NCBI GenBank assembly: GCA_963777855.1
Contig: CAVZRW010000016.1
Coordinates: 1 to 64,000, forward strand
Source: Prado023 sp963777855
GTDB lineage: Bacteria; Actinomycetota; Actinomycetes; S36-B12; CAIYMF01
Direction: 5' to 3'
Length of the DNA stretch: 64,000 bases
In this document: piece after piece, positions 27,861 through 37,939 of the stretch
Layout of the letters: each line of letters starts with the position of its first letter
Numbering within the stretch: position 1 is the first letter of the stretch
Translations under genes and position numbers: made by a program
Notes under the pieces: model-generated
The model's input: the letters and a program-made list of their open reading frames with translations, nothing else
The model's database searches: none
Told to the model about the DNA's origin: nothing

Positions 27861-30186
27861 ATGCTGATCGACCTGTCCGCGCAGCCCCCGGCTCTGCTCG
27901 TCGGGGCCAAGGCCGCGCGCCTGGGCTGGCTGATCGACCGGGGATGGCCGGTCCCACGTGGAGTCGTGGCCCCGTTCGATGACGCCCACGCGCTCACCGA
28001 CGGTGGTGGCACCCCTGGGGCCGAGGCTGTCCGGACAGGGCTCGACGAGCATGTGGACCCGACGCTGCGGTACGTGATCCGATCGTCGGCCAACGTCGAG
28101 GACCACGGTGCGCGTTCCTTCGCCGGCCAGTTCACCAGCATCTCGGGCGTCATCGGCGTGGACGACATCGTGGCCGCGATCTGCGAGGTCGTGGAATCGG
28201 GGCGTTCCGAACAGGTCCGCGAGTACGCCACGCGCGTCGGGGTGGACCCCGCGCTTCTGCGGATGGCCGTGATCGTGCAGGAGATGGTGGCCCCGGTGGT
28301 GTCCGGCGTCGCATTCAGCCGGGATCCGGTGACCGGGTTCGACCAGGTGGTGATCGAGGCGGTGAAGGGCGGCGGGGACCTGCTGATGGGCCGGGGGCTG
28401 ACCCCCCAGCGGTGGGTGAGTGGACGGGCGGGGGTGCTCGAGGCGCCCCCGGCTGCGATGTTGGCGCCCCCGGCCGTGGCCCAGATCGTGGACTCCGTCC
28501 TGGGGATCGCGGAAGCCAGCGGCGAGCCGGTGGATGTCGAGTGGGTATGGGACGGGACCCAGCTGCACCTGGTTCAGTGGCGGCCCATGACCGGCATCCT
28601 CGAGGCGCCCAGGGTCTGGTCCTCGCGGATGGCCAGGGACATGCTTCCCGGGCTGATCCCGCCCTTGGTCTGGTCGGTCAACGTCCCGGTGCTCAGCCGC
28701 ACCTGGGTCGACCTGATCGAGGAAGCCCTGGGCCGGACTGGGTTGGACCCGGATGACCTTGTTCGCTCGTTCGGGTATCGCGCCTACTTCAACGCCAGTG
28801 CGTTCGGGTCGGTGTTCGCCACGCTGGGAATGCCCGCGGATGCCTTGGAGCGGATGCGTGAGGGAACCAGCCGTTCGGCGATGCCGGCCTCCCACCTCGG
28901 TGCTGCTGCGACGGACCCCCCGGCTGGTCCGGTTCGCAGCCACCCTGGGGACCTGGGAGCGCAGGACCCGGCCCCTGCTCGCCGAGGTGGACCGCTCGCG
29001 GCGGATCGAACAGGCCTCCGTCGTGGCGGACCTCTCAGATGAGGACCTGCTCGCACGTGTGGAGCGGCTGCGTCTCCTGCTGGGGCGTGCCGGGCGGCTG
29101 AACATCGTGACGCCCCTGCTGGCCGATGCGTGGGCAGCCTCGGTCCGCCGGACCGCCGCGGGCCTCGGACTCGACCCGGGGACGATCGATCCGGGGCAGG
29201 AGTCCCCAGCCGTGCAGGCTCTCGACCCGGCGCACCTCATGTCCGGGATCGAGGCCGACGATGAGCAGGCCTGGCAGGAGTTGCTCGACCGCTTCGGCCA
29301 TCTGTCGGACAGCCCGAACGACTGTTCGCAGCCCACCTGGGCTGAGGCCCCGGAAGCGGTGCGCCGATTGGTCGGCCAGGGCAGCACCCGGCTCGGTCGG
29401 GTACCGGACGGGGCGACGGGGAGCGGCTCGCGGGCGGAGCTCCTTGCCGCCACGTCGCCGGTGCGACGCCCCTTCGTCGCCCGTCGGTGGTCGCGGGCGG
29501 CTCGGCTGCGGCTGGCCCGCGAGAAGGCCGGCTACAGCTACGCGCGGGTGTACGCCCTGTTCCGCCCGACGTTCCTCGAGGTCGGCCGCCGGCTGGCCTC
29601 ACGAGGTGTCCTCGGCGAGGTCGACGACGTGTTCCTGCTGACCCTGGAGGAGGTGCGCGCCGCCCTCCACGGCAACCTGCCGGATGCTCCCCGGCTGGTG
29701 GCCTCTCGGCGCGCGGAGATGGCTGAGGCCGCCGATCTGCACTGGCCGGAGACCATCGTGGGCGATGACCCCCTGCCGATCGCCGGCCGCGCGGGCGCGC
29801 GCGTCCTCACCGGGGTCCCCACGTCCAGGGGCCGGCACACCGGCCCGGCCCGGGTCGTCACGTCGCTGGCCAGGGCGGGGGACATCGGGCCTGACGATGT
29901 GCTGGTCCTGGTGGCCGCGGACGTCACGTGGACCCCGCTGCTCCTGCGGGCCGGAGCGGTGGTGACTGAGACCGGCGGGATGCTGTCGCATGCCTCGATC
30001 GTTGCCCGGGAGCTGGGTCTTCCCTGCGTGGCCTCGGTGGAGGGCGCAACCGACATCGCCGAGGGGGCGATGGTCTGTGTCGATGGCGCCTCGGGCGAGG
30101 TCCTCGTGCTGGGCCTGCCCGGCGAACCCGACCCGCCCGAGGGGCCCGACCTGCCGGTTGGGGCCGAGGGGATGGTGGACTCGTGA
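27861..30186 (+). CDS. PEP/pyruvate-binding (PEP synthase-like) protein, one frame break
   Basis: About 775 residues. An N-terminal PPDK_N ATP-grasp part (GAKAARLGWLIDRG, IRSSANVEDHGARSFAGQF, and VEWVWDGTQLHLVQWRPM) is joined to a C-terminal swivelling phosphohistidine domain (VTETGGMLSHASIVARELGL, His in SHAS). The PEP-binding TIM barrel of true PEP synthase is absent; a helical middle replaces it. This architecture is that of phosphotransferases such as rifampicin phosphotransferase and of uncharacterised PEP-utilising proteins. The frame changes near 28900. Its stop overlaps the PlsY-like GTG start. Confidence 0.8.
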
Positions 30187-30917
30187 GCACCGACCGCCGG
30201 ATGACCGGGTCGACCGCCGCGCTCGCCGGCGCCGCGGCCGGCTACCTGGTCGGGTCGGTCTCCTTCTCCCGGCTGGTCGGGGAGCGGGCGGCCCCGGGCC
30301 AGGACCTGAATGTCACCCTGATCGATGTGGCTGAGACCGGCACGACGGTGGAGTTCCACGGGATCACCCCGACCAGCGTCAAGGAGCATGCCGGCAACCG
30401 GGCGATGATGCTGAGCATCGCGATGGAGGCGGCCAAGGCTGCGATCCCCACCCTTGCTGCCCGGGTCCTCCTGCCGGGAACCCCGGCGGCCCCCGCTGCG
30501 GCGACCGGCGCCGTGATCGGCCACATCTTCCCGATGTGGAGCGGGTGGCGCGGCGGCTACGGGATGTCGCCGATGATCGGAGGGTTCCTGGTCCTGGACC
30601 CGGCCGGGCTCGTGATCACCACAGCAGGGCTCAGCTCGGTGATCCTGGTCAGCCACGACCGGCGGCTGATGATGCTCTGGCCGGTGACCGTCCCGCTGTG
30701 GGGGGCAGCCCGGGGCCGGGGCGACATCCTCGCCTTCGGGGTCGCGGCCAACATCGCCTACTGGGTCCGGCTGGTCCCCGAGCTGCGCCGGGGCCTGCGC
30801 TCCATCCTCAGCGTCGGCCGTCCGGTGAACTCAGGCGGATTCGACGTCGCGGCGGGACAGGGCGGCGGCTCCGCCGACGGCGAGCAGGACCCCGAGGGCG
30901 ACGAGCACGGCGGCTGA
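30183..30917 (+). CDS. PlsY-like glycerol-3-phosphate acyltransferase family membrane protein
   Basis: The GTG start overlaps the upstream stop (GTGA). The motifs GYLVGSVSFSRLV and GHIFPMWSGWRGGYGMSPMIGG correspond to PlsY signatures (family GxxPxxxxxxR and GHxFPxFxxFxGGKGV). Here the GGKG of the canonical enzyme reads GGYG, and the first motif lacks the usual Pro. A catalytic change or different substrate is therefore possible. Five or so membrane helices. Its end runs 87 bp into the convergent ABC permease gene; a stop in another frame near 30827 suggests an indel and a true end about there. Coupling with the PEP-utilising protein is suggestive of a shared pathway. Confidence 0.7.
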   Translation: MSTDRRMTGSTAALAGAAAGYLVGSVSFSRLVGERAAPGQDLNVTLIDVAETGTTVEFHGITPTSVKEHAGNRAMMLSIAMEAAKAAIPTLAARVLLPGTPAAPAAATGAVIGHIFPMWSGWRGGYGMSPMIGGFLVLDPAGLVITTAGLSSVILVSHDRRLMMLWPVTVPLWGAARGRGDILAFGVAANIAYWVRLVPELRRGLRSILSVGRPVNSGGFDVAAGQGGGSADGEQDPEGDEHGG

Positions 30918-32472
30918 CGACCAGTCGGGGCTGACAGCGGGCGCTGGTGCCACGTGGTGCAGCACGGACAGGTTCAGCAGCCACGAGGGCAGGGCCACCG
31001 CGGCGCCCACCACCTCGAGCAGGAAGGACGCCGCGACCAGGGTGTAGGTCAGCGTCACCGCCATCCGGGGGAGCACACCGTGGGCCAGGGTCCCCGCGCC
31101 GAGGACGAACACCGCGGCGGGGATCGTGTTGACGCCGGCCGCGGCGAGGTCGCCCACCCCGAGGCCCAGGCCACCGGCGTTCCCAGCCGCCCAGGCGCCC
31201 AGCACCGCGGCCGCGGCCGCCAGCACGAGCACGCCGACTGACGCCGTCAACCTCCCGGCCAGCCAGCGTCCGCGGCCCACCGGGCGGACCAGGAGGTTGT
31301 CCAGCCTGCTGGCCGCCTCCTCCTCCCGCGTGGCCGCGACCTGGCCCGCCGCGGCCGTGGCCAGCGCGAGGGTGATGAAGACGAAGGAGACCCCGACGTA
31401 GGCCCGGGTCCCGGACTCCTCGATCCCCAGCTGTCCCAGCAGGTCCCCGCCGGTGGAGTCCGCCATGGCCTGCGCCGCGGTCCGCGCCACCAACCCGATC
31501 AGCATCCCGAACAGCCCCAGGCCCAGCGCCCAGGCCAGCGCTGGGCCCTGGGCCAGTCGGACGGCGAGCCCCAGCGGGCTGCCCAGGAGGCCGGTCCGGG
31601 CCCGTCGGGCACCTGCCTCGGCCAACAGGCCCGCCCCGGTGTCGCGGGCGCCCACCAGCCTCCACGCGAGCGTCCCGAGGGCGAGGGCCACTGCAGTAGG
31701 GCAACAGGATCGGCACCAGGTGCGGCTCGGTCAACGGGTGGGCCAGTTCCAGCCAGCCCAGGGGGGTGGCCCAGCGCAGCCATCGCAGGCCCTCCGAGGA
31801 GTCGGCGACCACCCGAAGCAGGTAGCTCGCCCCGAGGACGGCGGCGGCCATCCCCGCCGCCCGGCGGCGGGTGTCGGCCAGCTGCGAGGTCACCGCGCCG
31901 ACCCCGACCATGACCGCCGGGGTGCTCACCACGGTGACCGCGAGCAGGACAGCCCGATCCGTTCCGAGGTCCCCCCCGGCGCCGAGCGCCATGCCGACCA
32001 CGGTGACCAGGAGCAGCAGCCCCGTCGATGCAGCGACCCCGAGCAGGCTGGCGCGTGTGGCCCCCGGCCGCGTGATCGGTCCGGCCAGCACCACCTCGGC
32101 CCGCCCCTCGTCCTCCTCGCCGCGCAGGATCCGGGTCACCGCGAAGATCGCCCATACCGCCCCGACGAGGGCCAGCACGAGGACGACCCGCCACTCGGTG
32201 AAGCCGGCGACGGTCTCCAACGACCGGGTCTCCCCGAACAGCGCCGTGAGCCCGGGGTTGGACCCGATGCTGCGCGCCAGGGTCACCCGGTCCGCCGGGT
32301 CCGGGTAGGCCGCCACGTACCCGATCACCGCGGTGACGGTGACCAGGACGTTCGCCACGGCGACCGCGACGGCACCCTTCCACGTCCGGCGCAGCGCAAG
32401 CCGGGACACCATCGACCCGGCGCCGGTCCGCCTCGGGGTGCCAGCCACGGCGGGGGCCGTGCCCGCCGTCAC
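30831..32472 (-). CDS. ABC exporter permease (two-repeat, polyketide-exporter type; one frame break)
   Basis: The GTG at 32472 overlaps the ATPase stop. The protein has about twelve hydrophobic helices in two related halves. Loops with RGEEDEGRAEVVLAGPITR and TREEEAASRLDNLLVRPVGR are the two repeats of 'REEDxGRxExLLxxPVxR' seen in actinobacterial 'exporter of polyketide antibiotics' permeases. The halves lie in different frames that meet near 31690. About 546 residues. With the adjacent ATPase it should export a hydrophobic compound; the substrate is unknown. Confidence 0.82.
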
Positions 32473-33356
32473 GGCGCCGACCCGTAGTGGGTCAGGAACA
32501 GCTCCTCCAGCGAGGGCTCCCGGCTGATCAGGCGGGAGGCGCCGGCCTCGGCGAGGACCTGCAGCAGGGGAGCCACGGGCCCGTCGACCTGGCAGCGCAG
32601 CGTCCCGGCCTCCACGGCGACGTCCCACACCCCGGGCACCGCACGGACATCGGGCACCGGCCGCCCGTCGAAGGAGGCCTCGACGCTCAGCGCGGAGCGC
32701 AGGCGCATCGAGTCCAACGAGCCGACCTCGACCAGCCGCCCGGAGCGCAGGATCCCCACCCGGCCGCACAGGGCCTCCACCTCGGCCAGCACGTGCGAGG
32801 ACAGGAACACCGTCTGCCCCGCGGCCTGGGCATCGCGGATGCAGCCCCGGAACACCTGCTCCATCAACGGGTCCAGCCCCGCCGTGGGCTCATCGAGGAC
32901 GAGCAGCTCGGCGCGGGTCATCAGCGCGGCGATCAGGCGACAGCTTCTGCCGGTTGCCCTTGGAATAGGCCCGCACCCGCTTGCCGGGATCCAGCTCGAA
33001 GCGTTCCACCAGCTCGTCGCGGTAGGCCAGTGTCCACGGTGCCGTGGATCCGGCCCAGCAGGTGCAGCGTCTCGGCACCGGTCAGCGCCGGCCAGAGCGC
33101 GGCATCGCCGGGGACGTACGCCAGGCGGCGGTGGATCGCCACGGTGTCGCGCTGGGCATCACCGCCGAGGACCTCGGCCCGCCCGGCGGTTGGACGGATC
33201 AGGCCCAGCAGCAGGCGGATCGTCGTCGTCTTGCCCGACCCGTTGGGGCCCAGGTAGCCGAACACCTCACCCGCCTCGACCTCCAGGTCGAGGTCCACCA
33301 GGGCGGGCGACCCGCCGTAGTGCTTGGTCAGGCGCTCGGTCCGGATGACAGCCACA
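32469..33356 (-). CDS. ABC transporter ATP-binding protein (two frame breaks)
   Basis: Walker A LGPNGSGKTTT, Walker B LLVLDEPTAGLDP and the H-loop FLSSHVLAEVEALC are present. The ABC signature expected before Walker B is obscured at the break (RAYSKGNRQK, normally 'YSKGNRQKV'). A C-terminal DrrA-like regulatory domain follows. The frame changes near 33035 and 32935. The start is a GTG at 33356 without a clear Shine-Dalgarno. It forms an ATGA-type overlap with the permease gene and is the first gene of the pair. Family: DrrA-type exporters. Confidence 0.88.
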
Positions 33357-33546
33357 CACCAACGTCTACCACGCGGGGGCGCCGCAGAACCCACCCGGAT
33401 GGACGCAACGCAGTAGTGCCGCAGGACAACCACGGACCAGCCGAGGCGCTCGCCCCGGCGCGGGCCGGGGAGGTCCCGAGGGCGGGAGGTCCTGGGCTGT
33501 TGCGCCGGCCTTGGCGGGTGGGCCACGATGGCTGTGGGAGTGCGAC

Positions 33547-34089
33547 ATGAGCACATCGAGGGCAGTCGGGTCCGACGTGCAGGAAGCCCATGCGCGCTCG
33601 TGGCGCGTGGGCTTCGTCCTCGTGGCTGTCGTCGGCACGGTGTGGCACTACGTCTACGACCTCTCGGGAGGCTCCTGGCTGGTCGGGCTGGTGGCCCCGA
33701 TCAACGAGAGCGTGTGGGAGCACACGAAACTGGTCTCGGTCCCGATCCTTGGCTGGGCGGTGTGGTCCGCCCGTCACCCCGGCCGAGGCAGGATGGTCGG
33801 TCGTTCACCGGCACCGTTGGCGGCCGTGGCAGCAGCACTCGCAGGCTCGGTGGTCATGGTCCTGGGGTTCTACGCCTACGTGGGCGTGTTGGGCGCGCAC
33901 CAGTTGGCGGTGGACATCGCGCTGTTCCTCGTTTCGGTGTGGGTGGCGGTCCGGACGTTCGACCTCCTCGAGCAGGTGGGTCCCGCGGTGCCCACGTGGC
34001 TGGGCATCGTCCTGGTCGTCGGGCTGTTGGCAGCTGGGGCCCTGCTGACGATCGCGCCCCCGGACTTGCCGGTGTTCCAGGCACCGTGA
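33547..34089 (+). CDS. DUF6512-like membrane protein
   Basis: 180 residues from ATG 33547 (GGGAG upstream). Five hydrophobic helices, with the conserved polar segment GTVWHYVYDLSGGSWLVGLV followed by INESVWEHTKLV. This H..YD...N...EH.K pattern is characteristic of a small family of bacterial integral membrane proteins of unknown function. It stands alone, divergent from the ABC exporter genes. Confidence 0.72.
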   Translation: MSTSRAVGSDVQEAHARSWRVGFVLVAVVGTVWHYVYDLSGGSWLVGLVAPINESVWEHTKLVSVPILGWAVWSARHPGRGRMVGRSPAPLAAVAAALAGSVVMVLGFYAYVGVLGAHQLAVDIALFLVSVWVAVRTFDLLEQVGPAVPTWLGIVLVVGLLAAGALLTIAPPDLPVFQAP

Positions 34090-34134
34090 CACTCGGCTGC
34101 CGCCGGTTGGGCATGATGGTTCTGGAGGTGCCCG

Positions 34135-34872
34135 ATGCCGCGTGGCCTGGAAGTGGGGACCGGGGGAGAGCGGGTGCTGGTGCTCCTGCCGGGATTCGTC
34201 ACAGCGGCGCGTTCCTACACGGGCTTGGTCAGCCCCCTGGTCGCATCCGATCCCGGGTTGCGCGTGGTCGTCCCCCAGTTGTACGGCATCGGCCCCGGGG
34301 TGCTCACGGGTCGCTACTCGGTGGCCCAGGAGGCACTGGAGGCTGCGGACCTGGTCGCCGAGCTCGCCCGGTCGGGGGTGCCGGTGTGGGTGGCCGGCCA
34401 CTCGCGGGGCGGGCAGGCGGCGTGGCTGGCAGCCGAGGCCCTCGAGGAGCGCGCCCGGCCCGCGGGCCTGGTCCTGATCGACCCGGTGGACACCGCAGGT
34501 TCCGGATCGGTGGCGGCGCGGCCTCCCCGGTTCTCCCTGGAATGCCTGGTGATCGGCGCCGGGATCGGCTCCCGGTGTGCCCCCGTGGGGGTGAACCACC
34601 AGCGGTTCGCCGCCGCAGCGCCGCGCCGGATCCACGCCACGGTCCCGGGGTGTGGGCATGCCGATGTGCTGTCGGGTCGGGCGCTGCTCTGGGGTCGGAC
34701 GCTGTGCCAGGGGGGCCCGGACCCGCAGCGCGCCCGGGCCACGGTGACCGCCCTGATCGCGGCCCATCTGCGCGGCGACCTCGGACCGCACCTCGTCGGT
34801 CCGGGGCCCGGGAGGGGCAACCCCAGCCTGGGCCGTGACGACCGATGGCCGACTGCGGTGGTCTGGCACTGA
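34135..34872 (+). CDS. Alpha/beta hydrolase, chlorophyllase/lipase-like
   Basis: 245 residues. VLVLLPGFVTAARSY is the oxyanion-hole strand. The nucleophile elbow is GHSRGG (WVAGHSRGGQAAWLAAEAL). VLIDPVDTAG supplies the following strand, and PGCGHADVL contains the probable catalytic His. The proline-rich C-terminal 40 residues look non-conserved. Chlorophyllase-like hydrolases act on esters; the substrate is unknown. It lies 45 bp after the DUF6512 gene on the same strand. Confidence 0.72.
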   Translation: MPRGLEVGTGGERVLVLLPGFVTAARSYTGLVSPLVASDPGLRVVVPQLYGIGPGVLTGRYSVAQEALEAADLVAELARSGVPVWVAGHSRGGQAAWLAAEALEERARPAGLVLIDPVDTAGSGSVAARPPRFSLECLVIGAGIGSRCAPVGVNHQRFAAAAPRRIHATVPGCGHADVLSGRALLWGRTLCQGGPDPQRARATVTALIAAHLRGDLGPHLVGPGPGRGNPSLGRDDRWPTAVVWH

Positions 34873-34949
34873 GCCGGCTGGAGACGTACTCCCCATCGAG
34901 GCGCGCCCCTCGTGTGCGTCTGGTGGCCCCTGCACCTAGCATCCGGGCC

Positions 34950-35643
34950 ATGCGGATCGAGGACGTCGCTCGACTCGATCTGGGCACCTTCATCCGGCCC
35001 GGTTCCGAGACGGCCTCCGGGCACTCCCGGGTGGAGCAGCTGCTGGCGTACGTGGCTCGCACTCCTGCCGGGACGCTGCTGATGGACACCGGCCTCGGGG
35101 CGACCGATGCGGAGACTGAGGCGTGGTACCGGCCGCGGCGGATCCCTCTCGAGGTGGCACTGGGCAAGGTGGGGGTCGCCATCGCCGACATCGACGTGGT
35201 CGTCAACTGCCACCTGCACTTCGACCACATCGGTGGCAACCGGCTCTTCGCGGGCCGACCGATCCACTGCCAGCGTCGTGAGTGGCAGGCCGCCCACGAG
35301 CCGCAACTACACGTTCGTGGAGCTGGTCGACTTCCCGCGCGCCCGCTACGAGCTGCTCGACGGCGAGGCCGAGCTCGCCCCGGGCGTCCACGTCATCCCC
35401 ACCCCCGGCCATGTCGACGGGCACCAGTCGGTGGTCCTTCAGTGTGAGGACGGGTCGATCGTCCTGGCCGGCCAAGCCCATGACACTGCCTCGCAGTGGT
35501 CGGCCGACGTCCTGGCAGCCCACGCCCGCGACCGCGGCCATGAACCCCCGCTGCCCCAGGCCAGCCCCTGGCTCGACAGGCTGCTGGCCTTCGATCCCCG
35601 ACGAGTCCACTTCGCCCACGACGCGGCGGTGTGGGTGCCCTGA
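34950..35643 (+). CDS. Metallo-beta-lactamase-fold hydrolase, lactonase-like (one frame break)
   Basis: The motif NCHLHFDHIGGN supplies H88, H90, D92 and H93, the HxHxDH zinc ligands. After a frame change near 35295, VHVIPTPGHVDGHQSVVL gives the next zinc His, and later AGQAHDTASQW supplies the bridging Asp region. The arrangement is close to N-acyl-homoserine lactonase-type proteins. About 230 residues, no signal peptide, so cytosolic. It could be a quorum-quenching lactonase or a general hydrolase; I cannot choose from sequence. Confidence 0.78.
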
Positions 35644-35744
35644 CAGGTGCCAGGCGTTCTGGGCGCTGACTTCGGCGAACCTCCGCAGGTGGACCTGCAG
35701 CCGCGGGGCGAACCCGACCCCGGGGAGGGTGTGCTCGTGGTGGG

Positions 35745-36524
35745 TCAGGTGTGGATCTCGGCGAGCATCTCCCCGCTCGGGTGGGCCGAGCCGCCGGGGG
35801 GCTCCATGGTGATCATGAACGTGTCGACCCCCGCCGCGCCTCCCTCGAGAACGACCGCCATGAGCCCGTCCTCGTCCGGCGTGAAGCACCCGGCGGAGGC
35901 CATCTGGCCGTCCTCGGCAACCCTCCACACCTGGTAGACCATCTCCTTGGCCGGCATCGGCAGCTCAGAGGCCAGGAAGACGGCCTTGTCCATCTCCTCG
36001 CTCATGACGACCCGGGATGTGGTGCCCATGATGCTCACCGGGAGCACGTGGGCATCGGGGGCCGAAGCAACGGCCACAACCGCGGCCACCGCGTCGTCCG
36101 GGGTGGCCGACTCCGCCGGCGCCTGGGCGCGTCCGAGGCCGACCCCGCCGGCGAAGAGCACGGCTCCCGCGGCGGCGGCGGCCATCCACGGGGCTGCGCG
36201 GCGCAGGGGTGGGACGCGTGGGGCGACGGTCGCTGCCGGGGCGCCGGGGGCCGCGGATGTGGTGGCGCTCATGGGGTCGCTGGGGTCGGCGGCTGCGCTG
36301 GGCCGGCGTCCCCCGGTGCTGACGCCGGCCACGACCGCGTCCTCGAGCGAGCGCGGTGGGTGGACGGGGTGGGCGTCGGCCAGGGCGGCGAGCACCTCTC
36401 GGAAGTCGCCAGCCTCGTCGCGGCACTCGACGCAGGCGGCGAGGTGCCCCTCGAAGACGGCGCGCTCCTCGGCGTCGAGGGCGTCGGTGCAGTAGGCGCC
36501 GAGCAGGTCGTGGATGTCGTTCAC
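35745..36524 (-). CDS. RskA-type anti-sigma factor
   Basis: 259 residues. The N-terminal zinc-binding anti-sigma motif is H27-x3-C31-x2-C34 (GHLAACVEC). One membrane helix lies at about residues 112-133 (AAPWMAAAAAGAVLFAGGVG). The external C-terminal domain (KEMVYQVWRVAEDGQMASAG) matches the RskA family, which holds an ECF sigma factor until regulated proteolysis. The ATG overlaps the sigma gene stop by 4 bp. It is the last gene of the redox operon. Confidence 0.88.
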   Translation of the reverse strand: MNDIHDLLGAYCTDALDAEERAVFEGHLAACVECRDEAGDFREVLAALADAHPVHPPRSLEDAVVAGVSTGGRRPSAAADPSDPMSATTSAAPGAPAATVAPRVPPLRRAAPWMAAAAAGAVLFAGGVGLGRAQAPAESATPDDAVAAVVAVASAPDAHVLPVSIMGTTSRVVMSEEMDKAVFLASELPMPAKEMVYQVWRVAEDGQMASAGCFTPDEDGLMAVVLEGGAAGVDTFMITMEPPGGSAHPSGEMLAEIHT

Positions 36525-37093
36525 AGGTCACCCTCCAGCTCTGTGCGCAGGCAGCGCAGCGCGTCGCGGATGCGGGTCTTGGCGGTGCCCAGGGGGATGT
36601 CCAGGCGCTCGGCCACCTCGGTGTGGGTCAGGCCACCGAGGAACGCCAGCTCCAGGGATTCGCGCTGCAGGCGCGTCAGGCCCTCCATCGCCTGGCGCAC
36701 GCGGCGGTGCTCGGCGCGCAGCTCGACGACCTCGGCGACCGAGTCGTGGTCGCGCTGGCGCGTGGAACTGGCCCAGCGGGAGACCCGCTCGCGGTCCCCC
36801 TGCTCGCGGCGAACCCGGTCGACTGCCCGGCGATGGGTGAGCATCGTGACCCAGGACCGCACCGAGGAGGTCTGCGGGTCGAAGCGGTCGGCCTGCGCCC
36901 ACAGGTCGGCGAAGGCCTCCTGCAGGACGTCCTGGGCCAGGTGCTCGTCGCGGGTGACCCGCAGCGCGAGGCCGTAGGCGGCCGCCGCGTGCGCCCGGTA
37001 CAGCAGCCGGAAGGCGTCCTCGTCGCCCAGCGCGACGCGCGCGACGAGCTCGCTGGGTGAGGGGTCGGCAGCGCGCGCGGTCATGAGGTTCAT
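36521..37093 (-). CDS. ECF RNA polymerase sigma factor (SigK/SigL-like)
   Basis: 190 residues. Region 2 is at about residues 25-95, with AEDVLQEAF-like AQDVLQEAFADLWAQADRFD and the -10 recognition stretch SVRSWVTMLTHRRAVDRVRR. Region 4 is at about 130-185 (LELAFLGGLTHTEVAERLDI, then LGTAKTRIRDALRCL). It is followed by its RskA-like anti-sigma. The preceding genes, ccdA and a thioredoxin-like lipoprotein, suggest a regulon in extracytoplasmic thiol redox, as for SigK/RskA-like systems (inference). Confidence 0.9.
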   Translation of the reverse strand: MNLMTARAADPSPSELVARVALGDEDAFRLLYRAHAAAAYGLALRVTRDEHLAQDVLQEAFADLWAQADRFDPQTSSVRSWVTMLTHRRAVDRVRREQGDRERVSRWASSTRQRDHDSVAEVVELRAEHRRVRQAMEGLTRLQRESLELAFLGGLTHTEVAERLDIPLGTAKTRIRDALRCLRTELEGDL

Positions 37094-37100
37094 CGTCGCA

Positions 37101-37898
37101 TCAGCCGATGAACTGCGAGTCGAGGTTCCACGGGGCGAACGGGGCGTTGACCACCAGCCAGGTCTCGATCGACTTCATCGCGCCCGTGGCGACGAGCAGC
37201 CCGACCACGATGAACACGACGCCCAGGCCCCGGCGGAACCACCCGTGGGAGTCCGCGGCCCAGCCGAAGCGCGCCACGACCCGCTGCCCGGCCAGGGCGA
37301 TCAGCAGCAGCGTGGCGCACAGCCCGACGATGTAGACCCCGAGCAGGACCAGCCCGCGCACCGGTTCGGCCGGGAGCACGGTGACGATGACGTACCCGTA
37401 GAGCGGCGAGCAGGACGTGAAGACCGGACCGAGGGCCGCGCCGGTGAGGATCTCGCCGGACAGCCCGTCGCGGCGTCGAGCCGCCCCCAGCCTCGTGGCC
37501 GAGCGGGACTGCAGTCCGAGGCGTGCCGACAGCCGCTCCCACAGGTCGGGGAACGCGCCCACCACGCCCAGCGCGATGAGCACCCCACCCGAGACCCACT
37601 GCCACGTCTGGGAGGGGATGCCGATCAGGGCGGTCGTGGCCTTCAGCGCGAGGGTGAACACCAGGATGGACGCGCCCAGCGAGGCCGTGATGACCAGGGC
37701 GCGGGTGACCGCCGAGCGTTCCTTCAGCGCCTGGGCCGTGGCGGTGCCGGCTCCGGTGCCGCTCGAGGCCGACTCGGCCTGCTCCGCGGCCAGCGCGCCG
37801 GCCATCGAGCCCCCGACGATGATCGGCAGCAGGGGCAGCACGCAGGGTGCCAGGGTGGTCAGCACCCCGGCGATCAGCGCCCCGAACAGCTCGATCAT
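37101..37898 (-). CDS. ccdA: CcdA/DsbD-family thiol-disulfide electron transporter
   Basis: 265 residues with six membrane helices. The redox cysteines sit in TTLAPCVLPLLPIIVGG (helix 1) and VFTSCSPLYGYVI (helix 4), the positions used by CcdA to pass electrons from cytoplasmic thioredoxin to external proteins. A short Ser/Gly-rich loop separates helices 1 and 2. It lies 41 bp downstream of the thioredoxin-like lipoprotein, its probable acceptor, and 7 bp before the sigma gene. Confidence 0.88.
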   Translation of the reverse strand: MIELFGALIAGVLTTLAPCVLPLLPIIVGGSMAGALAAEQAESASSGTGAGTATAQALKERSAVTRALVITASLGASILVFTLALKATTALIGIPSQTWQWVSGGVLIALGVVGAFPDLWERLSARLGLQSRSATRLGAARRRDGLSGEILTGAALGPVFTSCSPLYGYVIVTVLPAEPVRGLVLLGVYIVGLCATLLLIALAGQRVVARFGWAADSHGWFRRGLGVVFIVVGLLVATGAMKSIETWLVVNAPFAPWNLDSQFIG

Positions 37899-37939
37899 GG
37901 TCCCTCTTCCTCGTCGGTGGAGTCAGGTGCGCGGATGGG

